Assembly: GCA_946008205.1 (NCBI GenBank)
Contig: CAMGAZ010000073.1
Span: 1-7,084 of the forward strand
DNA from: an uncultured Clostridium sp.
GTDB taxonomy: Bacteria; Bacillota; Clostridia; TANB77; CAG-508
Reading direction: 5' to 3'
Length of the DNA: 7,084 nucleotides
Shown: piece after piece, positions 1 to 5,041 of the stretch
Numbering within the stretch: position 1 is the first letter of the stretch
How the letters are laid out: the number at the start of each line of letters is the position of its first letter
Position numbers and translations under genes: made by a program
Notes under the pieces: generated by a model
Database searches by the model: none
The model's input: the letters and a program-made list of their open reading frames with translations, nothing else
What the model was told of the DNA's origin: nothing

Positions 1-55
1 TCGGATTCCTCTTCTTACTATTAACATAAGTAGAAGCAATACCTAGTGCTGTCTT
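1..55 (-). CDS. SF1 (UvrD-like) helicase, exon 2 (partial, runs off window)
   Basis: This is the downstream exon of the helicase gene whose first exon is at 1431-1535. The reading frame here gives KTALGIASTYVNSKKRNP and stays open to the window edge. Joined to exon 1 it restores ATAGSG-KTALG, a textbook Walker A motif (GSGKT) of superfamily 1 helicases, in the same codon phase. The join falls between the Gly and Lys codons. The 3' splice site is placed after the G at position 56, because group I introns end in G and because AAG (Lys) must follow. Helicase motifs Ia to VI would lie outside the window, so the subfamily (UvrD/PcrA, RecD/Dda-like) cannot be fixed. ATP-driven DNA unwinding in phage replication or recombination is the likely role. 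Confidence 0.8.
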
Positions 56-340
56 CTAATCATTATTAACCTGAAGTTTTTTATCTTCAGCTCTGGAGGT
101 TTCCCTCATTTTCATCGATTGGTTTTTTCCAATCCAGTATAGCATATCTTTTCACCCTCGTTGTAACGTTAGGCAATATAGTGGCTTAAGTCTATATTGG
201 AATAGCCTATATCTATTCGTGGAGCGGCCTCGTGGTAGGATTATATCTTTTCACCTACTATGCGTTGCGCCTGACTAATCTTAGATTAGCCTTCGGACTC
301 GGATTAGCATGACTCTTTCGAGTTTTAGCCTTCCCGCTTA
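56..340 (-). ncRNA. Group I intron ribozyme core
   Basis: Pairings seen on the minus strand, in order: P3 5' strand AGCGG (338-334); hairpin ACTC-GAAA-GAGT (323-312), P5-like; hairpin CTAATC/GATTAG (289-275), P6-like; P7 5' strand GCATA (263-259) inside the conserved context GCGCAACGCATAG; small hairpin GTAGG/CCTAC just after it (P7.1-like); P3 3' strand CCGCT (227-223); hairpin GAATAG/CTATTC (218-200), P8-like; hairpin CAATATAG/CTATATTG (199-174); P7 3' strand TATGC (146-142) inside AAAAGATATGC, the classical S element; hairpin GATTGG/CCAATC (134-117), P9-like; GAGG-GAAA-CCTC (107-96); CTGAAG/CTTCAG (90-71); terminal G at 56. The P3/P7 strands interleave as group I topology demands, which is strong evidence. 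Individual helix names are my assignment. Confidence 0.82.
144..255 (-). repeat. 13-nt direct repeat within the ribozyme core
   Basis: GGTGAAAAGATAT occurs twice on the minus strand, at 255-243 and 156-144. The second copy runs into TATGC and forms the 3' strand of P7 (S element). The first copy lies in the loop of the small hairpin directly after the 5' strand of P7 and is followed by AATCC instead. Only the second can pair with GCATA. Confidence 0.6.
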
Positions 341-1355
341 ATTCCCCGTTAATTGTCACAGACTCTTCTGTAGTTGTTGAGTCTGGACGGCAAGAATTTA
401 AAGATATTAAAGATTTCTCGTATTTTCGTTTTAATCGTGTATTTTCAGTAGAGTCTTTGTAAATATATTCAAGAAAAGTTTTTACATCTTCTTTTTTGAA
501 TATATTTACGCTATACACATTTTGATTTTTGATAATGTGCATTACTATGTTCAATTCATTTAGAATAAAGTCAGCTAAAGCTAAACAGTATTTATAAGAT
601 GCGCATGAAAAACTTACGACGCAGCGTCTTTTGTGCTTTTTTCCAGTATAAACGCAACCGTCGCCGTCAAAATATCCTCTAATAAAATGAGAAAATAAAT
701 TACGAGGCACGGCATTAAAATCCGGAAAATCTAATGTTAAACTTTTGTTGTTTTTACATCCTTTTGAGATTAAGGATTCAGCCATATGTTTATTTTTAAC
801 AGTGATTCTTACGGCTTTTCTTCCAATAAGTCTTCCATTATAAACTAGGAACACATTTCTTACATTAATTTTGTGTCCGGATTTTAAAGCCGTTTTAAAA
901 TTTTCAACGGCATATCTATCGGTTTCTTGTAAAGCAAACTCGATAGCATTGTTATTGCCAACATAGCCATCAGCGAATAAAAAACCAAGCCAATATGCTT
1001 TTTCAGCTGTATTTATTTGGTCAAAATATTCTTCATCAAGAGGTTTGGCTCCAGATGGACGAATAACAACGTTTTTCTCTTTCATTTTATCTGCCAGTAT
1101 TTTTCTATCAACATTATATTCAGCTGCTAATGCTGTTACGCTTTTTTCTCCAGATGAATACACATTAATAATATCTGCCAAATCTTTTTCTGTAATAGCT
1201 TTAGGTGGAGTATTGTATGGAATATGTGACAAATTTAAACCATTTTGAGAGGCATAATATTTAACGACTGTCCATCTTTCTCCTAAAATTGAGCATATTT
1301 CTCTTCCTGACAAATTTTTGTTACATAAATCTTTAATAGTATCTTTATCAAGCAT
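258..1355 (-). CDS. LAGLIDADG homing endonuclease, intron-encoded
   Basis: A 365-residue protein with two LAGLIDADG motifs: YWLGFLFADGYV (residues 121-132, acidic residue D129) and FIRGYFDGDGCV (224-235, acidic D232). Two motifs in one chain mean a monomeric double-strand endonuclease with two metal-binding acidic residues. Residues 8-40 and 57-95 look like two helix-turn-helix units ahead of the nuclease, which may add DNA-binding specificity. The expected target is the intron-less helicase P-loop sequence. The start is ATG at 1355, with AAAAGGA placed 8 bases upstream; that site is buried in a hairpin (see 1355-1418). The last 40-odd residues, ending LRLVRRNA, are an artefact-like tail encoded by the ribozyme core, with the TAG stop next to the P7 strand. 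A fold ending near residue 318 (RLKRKYEKSLISL) would match the family better. An intein is unlikely, since the gene has its own start, RBS and stop. Confidence 0.88.
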   Translation of the reverse strand: MLDKDTIKDLCNKNLSGREICSILGERWTVVKYYASQNGLNLSHIPYNTPPKAITEKDLADIINVYSSGEKSVTALAAEYNVDRKILADKMKEKNVVIRPSGAKPLDEEYFDQINTAEKAYWLGFLFADGYVGNNNAIEFALQETDRYAVENFKTALKSGHKINVRNVFLVYNGRLIGRKAVRITVKNKHMAESLISKGCKNNKSLTLDFPDFNAVPRNLFSHFIRGYFDGDGCVYTGKKHKRRCVVSFSCASYKYCLALADFILNELNIVMHIIKNQNVYSVNIFKKEDVKTFLEYIYKDSTENTRLKRKYEKSLISLNSCRPDSTTTEESVTINGELSGKAKTRKSHANPSPKANLRLVRRNA

Positions 1356-1418
1356 AATAATTGTCCTTTTGTAAAAAATATTTATATTTTAATTTTACAA
1401 GAGGACACCAAATTATTA
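1355..1418 (-). promoter_or_regulatory. Long hairpin hiding the endonuclease ribosome binding site
   Basis: On the minus strand an outer 8-bp stem (1418-1411 with 1362-1355) continues, after a 4-base bulge (1410-1407), into a 14-position stem (1406-1393 with 1376-1363) with a single A-C mismatch, closing a 16-base AT-rich loop. The 3' arm carries AAAAGGAC, the endonuclease Shine-Dalgarno, its 8-base spacer, and the A of the ATG. In a transcript that reads through the intron, the translation start would be sequestered. This is the same logic as described for the T4 td intron gene I-TevI. The helix may at the same time serve as a P2-type element of the ribozyme. Confidence 0.75.
1379..1386 (-). 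promoter_or_regulatory. Possible late-type promoter (TATAAATA) in the hairpin loop
   Basis: The loop of the hairpin holds TATAAATA, identical to the T4 late promoter consensus. A transcript starting a few bases downstream would lack the 5' arm of the hairpin and expose the endonuclease RBS. The match could be chance: the region is very AT-rich, and another copy of the 8-mer lies inside the endonuclease gene (589-596). It is also not known that this phage has a T4-like late sigma factor. Confidence 0.35.
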
Positions 1419-1430
1419 CGCCAGTACCTC

Positions 1431-1535
1431 ACCACTGCCGGCTGTTGCCTCTAACGACATTTTACCATTATAATTTAAAACTGCGTCTCTTTGATACTCA
1501 TTCAGACTGGCTAAGATTTCTTGTTTTGTTGTCAT
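1431..1535 (-). CDS. SF1 (UvrD-like) helicase, exon 1
   Basis: Thirty-five codons from ATG at 1535, beginning MTTKQEILASLNEYQRDAV. The LNEYQRDAV stretch matches the Q-motif that precedes Walker A in UvrD/Rep-type helicases, and ATAGSG at the end is the first half of Walker A. Without splicing, translation would continue with only EVLA and stop at a TAA four codons into the intron, so the gene needs RNA splicing to be functional. The exon ends in T (position 1431), as the U at the 5' splice site of group I introns requires. A weak AAAGG lies about 12 bases before the ATG; the ATG 10 bases further upstream is in another frame. The gene follows the DUF2997 gene after about 27 bases and is probably cotranscribed with it. 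Product assignment rests on about 53 spliced residues in total. Confidence 0.82.
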
Positions 1536-1562
1536 GTTTTACCATAGCCTTTCTTATAGTTA

Positions 1563-1757
1563 TTATTTAGAAAATACTTCTACCGGATTGTCACCGTCTT
1601 CAAAGAACTCACTGGTATGTTTGCTGGAAACATCTTGAGCGCCAATACCAACCATAATCTTATTCATTACATTATCGCAGTTTTTACCTTTGATACCGAG
1701 GGTTTTGATTTCAATGTTACCTTCGCCGTCAATAATAGCTTCAATTCTTTCATCCAT
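1563..1757 (-). CDS. DUF2997 family protein
   Basis: A 64-residue protein of the DUF2997 type. The pattern IEAIIDGEGNIEIKTLGIKG followed by KNC (residues 5-27) matches the family's hallmark of a short beta-rich segment, then G-x-K-G-x-x-C, then a helix, and an acidic C-terminal segment (KHTSEFFEDGD). Function is unknown; family members are usually encoded beside DUF1257/Ycf35 genes, which is the case here (next gene upstream, 92 bases away). The ATG at 1757 has AAGGAG about 10 bases upstream. It is the first gene after the hairpin terminator at 1803-1836 and may be expressed at a lower level, or from another start, than the genes before it. Family assignment is from remembered sequence pattern, not from a search. 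Confidence 0.75.
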   Translation of the reverse strand: MDERIEAIIDGEGNIEIKTLGIKGKNCDNVMNKIMVGIGAQDVSSKHTSEFFEDGDNPVEVFSK

Positions 1758-1802
1758 GTTTATGTTTCTCCTTTTTATTCTCGAATTTCATGTCAAGTTA
1801 TA

Positions 1803-1836
1803 AAAATAGCGCCCAAAATTAGTTGGACGCTATTTT
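1803..1836 (-). terminator. Rho-independent terminator after the DUF1257 gene
   Basis: A 12-bp stem (minus strand AAAATAGCGTCC with GGGCGCTATTTT, one G-U pair) closes a 10-base loop and ends in a run of five Ts. It sits 14 bases after the DUF1257 stop. Read on the plus strand, the same hairpin is followed by GTTTTT, so it could work in both directions. It splits the otherwise gapless operon before DUF2997 and the helicase, so partial read-through is likely. Confidence 0.7.
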
Positions 1837-1849
1837 GTTTTTAATCAGA

Positions 1850-2263
1850 TTAAGCTGCTTTCACAAATACAACACGACGTTTATATTCTTCAATCATTTC
1901 GGTTTCTTGAACCATATAACCGTTTTCTTGAGCTTGTTTAATCATATTAGCGGTGCTATATTCCAGAGTCAGAGCTTGAGTAAAGGTTTTGTCATTATAG
2001 GTTTTATCGTACCAGTCACCAATAACTTTGATATCGATATTGCCATCTTTATCTGTAGAGAAGCTCAAACCGATATTGGAAGTCTGATTGGTGTTGATAT
2101 CATACAGAACACAATCACATTCACGAGAACCGTCGTAAGAATAGCTGCCGTCGACTTTTTTGTCGTTGAAGTTCGGATAATAACCCATAGCTTTCAAAGC
2201 ATCAGAAAGCAAAGCAGAATCCATTTTTTTAAAAGTTACTTTAGCGCGAGACCAATTAGACAT
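1850..2263 (-). CDS. DUF1257 / Ycf35 family protein
   Basis: A 137-residue protein, close to the usual Ycf35 length of roughly 125-140. The N-terminus MSNWSRAKVTFKKMDSALL followed by KAMGY matches the Ycf35 opening (MSHF..., then a helix for 'ALxxALxxLGY'). The middle has the family's beta strands (NIGLSFS, IDIKVIGDWYD), and the end has the paired helix and strand 'NGYMVQET ... RRVVFVKAA'. Its biochemical function is not established; the name comes from a plastid reading frame. The start at 2263 is fixed by a near-perfect AAGGAGG (2279-2273) inside the last codons of thyX, 9 bases upstream. A longer frame reaching into thyX is not real. It is probably translated right after thyX (1-base gap after the stop) and is partnered by the Ycf46 ATPase two genes upstream and DUF2997 downstream. 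Confidence 0.82.
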   Translation of the reverse strand: MSNWSRAKVTFKKMDSALLSDALKAMGYYPNFNDKKVDGSYSYDGSRECDCVLYDINTNQTSNIGLSFSTDKDGNIDIKVIGDWYDKTYNDKTFTQALTLEYSTANMIKQAQENGYMVQETEMIEEYKRRVVFVKAA

Positions 2264-2264
2264 A

Positions 2265-2972
2265 TTATTTGTCCTCCTTTTTAACATCATTATTTTTATA
2301 TTGATCCAGAGTAGGGAAAAGTCCGCATGACATTTTACCTTCTGGACAATAACCAAGAGTAATACAGTTAGAACCGGCATGTTTAAAAATATGCGGAGCC
2401 ACTTTTTTAACTTCTTTTAGCATTAATTTTGCCAAAGCTCTGATTTCCCATTGTGCTCTCATACAACATCTATGGTTAAAGAAATTAAATAAGCTTCTGG
2501 CATTCATGGTTACAACAATACTTGTAGCACAGGCATTTGGTAGAACGTATCTGGCATCTTCTTTAGGAATGCCAGATTCTACAAGCTCATCATATGCTTC
2601 CTGACATTTAAGCATTGCATGGTTATAGGCAGTAAGACTGTCTGCATCATTAATAACAGTTTCAGGAACGATATATTCAAACATATTTTCCTGAACGTAT
2701 CGTTGAGACTTCTGGCTATAAGAAGCAATACGATGTCTTACAAGCTGATGAGTAAGAGCTCTTGATACTCCGTCAATAGCAAATGTAAAAGATACATGTT
2801 CAAATGGAGAATAATGTCCCATCTGAAACAGTTTCTCGATAAATTTGCCCTGGTCAGTATCACAGATGTTTTCTCTGATGTCGGAAGCCGAATCCGGAGA
2901 ATAACATTGCTTTGCAGCAATAGCAACTGTCATATCCGGATTAGGGGTATAATTGATAAGCTCAATATTCAT
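2265..2972 (-). CDS. thyX: Flavin-dependent thymidylate synthase ThyX
   Basis: Makes dTMP from dUMP using FAD, NADPH and methylene-tetrahydrofolate, without dihydrofolate release. The diagnostic ThyX motif RHR-x7-S is present as RHRIASYSQKSQRY (residues 79-92 from the chosen start). Upstream is GHYSPFEH (52-59), also a family signature, and downstream NHRCCMRAQWEIR (about 166-178), which belongs to the substrate/FAD site. About 235 residues is normal for the family. Two starts are possible: ATG at 2981, which overlaps the previous stop by 4 bases, and ATG at 2972. The GAGGA (2986-2982) touches the first ATG but lies 9 bases before the second, so 2972 is preferred; MNIELINYTPNP also looks like a typical ThyX N-terminus. 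Phages carry thyX to supply dTMP for replication. Confidence 0.95.
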   Translation of the reverse strand: MNIELINYTPNPDMTVAIAAKQCYSPDSASDIRENICDTDQGKFIEKLFQMGHYSPFEHVSFTFAIDGVSRALTHQLVRHRIASYSQKSQRYVQENMFEYIVPETVINDADSLTAYNHAMLKCQEAYDELVESGIPKEDARYVLPNACATSIVVTMNARSLFNFFNHRCCMRAQWEIRALAKLMLKEVKKVAPHIFKHAGSNCITLGYCPEGKMSCGLFPTLDQYKNNDVKKEDK

Positions 2973-2977
2973 TGGAA

Positions 2978-3274
2978 TCATTCCTCATCATCGTCATCAT
3001 CAAAAGTAGAATCAACATCTTTATATTCTTCGATAAAATCATCTACATAACTGATTTTAAGTCTTTGATTCTTGTCGAAACAGTTCTTTAACGTTTCTTC
3101 CAGAACAGAATCTTTAATGGAATCAACGTCGACATTTTTAAATAAAACGGTGCGCGCCATTTGCTCTTTCATTAAAGTACAGAAGTCAATAAAGCTGTTG
3201 ATTTCCATTTGGGCAAAATAGTTGGCGGCATTTACATCATCTTCGTGATGCTGATTAAATTTAATTACACTCAT
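2978..3274 (-). CDS. Small acidic protein of unknown function
   Basis: A 98-residue protein I do not recognise. It is largely helical in look (HHEDDVNAANYFAQMEINSF, then DFCTLMKEQM) and ends in a strongly acidic tail, FDDDDDEE. It has no cysteine clusters, signal peptide or membrane segment. ATG at 3274 has AAGGAG 8 bases upstream; a GTG at 3280 in the same frame is too close to that site. The final D-E-E codons (GATGAGGA) double as the ribosome binding site of thyX, which makes translation coupling likely. It lies between the Ycf46-type ATPase and thyX; an accessory role with the ATPase is a guess from position only. Confidence 0.75.
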   Translation of the reverse strand: MSVIKFNQHHEDDVNAANYFAQMEINSFIDFCTLMKEQMARTVLFKNVDVDSIKDSVLEETLKNCFDKNQRLKISYVDDFIEEYKDVDSTFDDDDDEE

Positions 3275-3292
3275 AGACACAACTCCTTTATT

Positions 3293-5026
3293 TTATAATT
3301 TAAAAATAGTAGACGTTTTCAGAGGAGATGTCCTTGAATGAAGACCAGGTGATCTTGTAAATGGTGCGAGTCGTTCTTTCTTTAGTTCCTCTTCGGTTTT
3401 GGAAGCATTCAGATATCTGTCTTTCGCAAAATGTCTGAAGGCTTCAATTTTTTCTTTAGAAGATTTCCATACAGTAACAGTATTATCAACTGCAGAGTTT
3501 ACATCGGATACCGTTAAAATCTTATTAATATCAGAAGTATCATGATCTTTCTGTCTATAATATGCATTGATAAGCATATCTTTGATGGCAGATTTGATTT
3601 CAGCACCGGTAAAATTCTCTGTTTTATCCACGATAAGATTTAAAATTTCTCTGTCGGCAATCAAACCATTCTTATCGAGATAAATATTAGCAATTTCTTT
3701 TCTCTCAGATGTATTTGGCAAATCAAACATCCATTGAGTATCAATACGACCGGATCTTGTAAGTTCTGGCGGTAATTGAGATACATCATTAGAAGTCATC
3801 ATAACGATAACATTAGAATCTTCCTGTAAGAAATTCAGAAGTGAAGCCATAACTCTTGATAAAGTACCAGAATCACTACCGTTGGATGATTGCACACCGC
3901 CAATGGACTTTTCCGCCTCATCAAGAAGTAAGATGCATGGAGATACGGCTTTTGCAATTCTTAAAGCATTTGCAATTGCTCTTTCGGATTGGCCTACAAA
4001 ACTACCCATGATCTTGGACATTTGCAGACTAAGTAATGGGATTTTAAGATAAGAAGCTAAAATTTCAGCACTAGCAGATTTGGATGTACCAGGTACACCT
4101 ACAAGCATAGCCCCTTTGGGAAACGGAATACCAAAAGCTCTAGCCTCTGGCGAAGTAGCTTCTTTAACTTTCTTCATCCATTTCTTAAAATTATCACATC
4201 CACCAAGATCATTGATATTATAATGAGGTTCGATATAATCGATACAACCAGATTTTTTAACCATCTGGATTTTTTCGTTATAAATATCTTCGGCTCTGAT
4301 TTGTTTTTCTTTATTGCTTGCAGCTGAATGCATTAATGCTTTTAAGATTTCTCTGGACGTAAGACCACAGCAAGCTGTTACAATATCTCTTTTTTCTTCT
4401 TTGGTATAAAAACACCCATTTAAATAACAATTGATAGACTCAGCAATTTCGTCCTTATCCATTAAAGGATAACTCCAATATGTAAAAAGTTTTTCAAGTT
4501 CAACTGGAATATCTACTACCGGAGAAGTTACAATAATTGGACAGTAATTATTGTTAAAATATCTCTCTTTGCAGTCTCTTAAAAATCTTATAACATCCTT
4601 ATCAGACATATACATATGAAGATCCTTAAAAACAAAGATGGCTGGCCCTTTTATATCTGCTTTGTTTTGATCCTGGTTATTATTTTTGTTCAAGATTTGT
4701 TTTAATGGATCTTCAGTTTTTGTAAGACCACATTGAATACCTCTAATGTATTCCAAAGCCTGATTTACCGTATGAATATCTTCTACAACCATTGATGGAT
4801 CAAATTGCAACGGATTAGACAAATTAATACTATATAATCCAGTTGTTCTGGTGTAAGTAAAAATTCTTGGTGGAACATTATATTTATTGTTTGGATCAGA
4901 ATGCATTTTGCTTACAATATCACACAGATCAACAACAAACTCATCTTCTTCATAGGTTTCTACATAGATCAAAGGATCTTTGGCACGAAGAAGATTAAGC
5001 AGTTCTGTCGTTTTCTTTCTTGACAA
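3293..5026 (-). CDS. Ycf46-type AAA+ ATPase
   Basis: A 577-residue ATPase with the Ycf46 architecture. The N-terminal third is a degenerate AAA-like domain without a Walker A: DPLIYVETYEEDEFV (17-31), a Walker-B-like AIFVFKDLH (129-137) and PIIVTSP (163-169). The active AAA domain follows the Ycf46 hallmark INDLGGCDNFKKWMKK...SPEARAFGIPFPKGAMLVG. Walker A is GVPGTSKS (310-317), with Ser where Gly is usual. Walker B is CILLLDEAEK (364-373), sensor 1 N413 (TSND), and the arginine finger region LTRSGRID (422-429). The C-terminus from about 525 is basic and low in structure. Start is TTG at 5026, with AAAGGGAG 9 bases before it; the next in-frame ATG (M41) would cut off the conserved N-terminus. 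Ycf46 ATPases are poorly understood; here its likely partners are the DUF1257 and DUF2997 proteins of the same operon. Confidence 0.9.
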   Translation of the reverse strand: MSRKKTTELLNLLRAKDPLIYVETYEEDEFVVDLCDIVSKMHSDPNNKYNVPPRIFTYTRTTGLYSINLSNPLQFDPSMVVEDIHTVNQALEYIRGIQCGLTKTEDPLKQILNKNNNQDQNKADIKGPAIFVFKDLHMYMSDKDVIRFLRDCKERYFNNNYCPIIVTSPVVDIPVELEKLFTYWSYPLMDKDEIAESINCYLNGCFYTKEEKRDIVTACCGLTSREILKALMHSAASNKEKQIRAEDIYNEKIQMVKKSGCIDYIEPHYNINDLGGCDNFKKWMKKVKEATSPEARAFGIPFPKGAMLVGVPGTSKSASAEILASYLKIPLLSLQMSKIMGSFVGQSERAIANALRIAKAVSPCILLLDEAEKSIGGVQSSNGSDSGTLSRVMASLLNFLQEDSNVIVMMTSNDVSQLPPELTRSGRIDTQWMFDLPNTSERKEIANIYLDKNGLIADREILNLIVDKTENFTGAEIKSAIKDMLINAYYRQKDHDTSDINKILTVSDVNSAVDNTVTVWKSSKEKIEAFRHFAKDRYLNASKTEEELKKERLAPFTRSPGLHSRTSPLKTSTIFKL

Positions 5027-5041
5027 TATACATCACTCCCT

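Larger units (their letters stand above)
56..1430 (-). mobile_element. Group I intron with homing endonuclease gene, inserted in helicase Walker A
   Basis: A 1375-nt intron splits the helicase gene between the GGT (Gly) and AAG (Lys) codons of its P-loop. Boundaries follow three observations: exon 1 ends in U, the intron ends in G, and removal restores GSGKT in frame. The catalytic core lies in the 3' part (about 56-340) and shows the group I order P3, P5, P6, P7, P3', P8, P7', P9. A LAGLIDADG endonuclease gene fills the 5' part, between the 5' splice site and the core. Such introns self-splice and spread to intron-less copies of the target gene after the endonuclease cuts the empty site. A P1 helix ending in the usual U-G pair is not clear: exon CAGUG can pair with intron UACUG, but this leaves the splice-site U in the loop. 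The class (probably IA) is therefore tentative. Confidence 0.85.

Noticed and set aside
589..596. Second TATAAATA octamer on the minus strand
   Set aside because: Lies inside the endonuclease coding sequence with no gene start after it; probably chance in AT-rich DNA. It lowers confidence in the copy at 1379-1386.
1045..1248. Plus-strand open frames (also 1361-1570, 1617-1844, 1823-2284, 2796-3050, 5261-5443, 5621-5872)
   Set aside because: They lie opposite well-supported minus-strand genes or the intron, have low-complexity Phe/Ile-rich translations, and lack ribosome sites. They are shadows.
258..1355. Intein as explanation for the LAGLIDADG domain
   Set aside because: The gene has its own start, ribosome site and stop, the flanking exon frame is broken by stops, and no intein splice blocks are visible; group I RNA topology is present instead.
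1791..1796. TTGACA (-35-like) on the minus strand before DUF2997
   Set aside because: No -10 element at 16-18 bases; the sequence at that distance runs into the AAGGAG ribosome site. Not called a promoter.
2264..2380. N-terminal extension of the DUF1257 gene into thyX
   Set aside because: The extension is thyX read in another frame. The family N-terminus MSNWSR and a strong AAGGAGG fix the start at 2263.
2738..2926. 62-residue minus-strand frame inside thyX
   Set aside because: Off-frame reading within the conserved ThyX catalytic region; no ribosome site.
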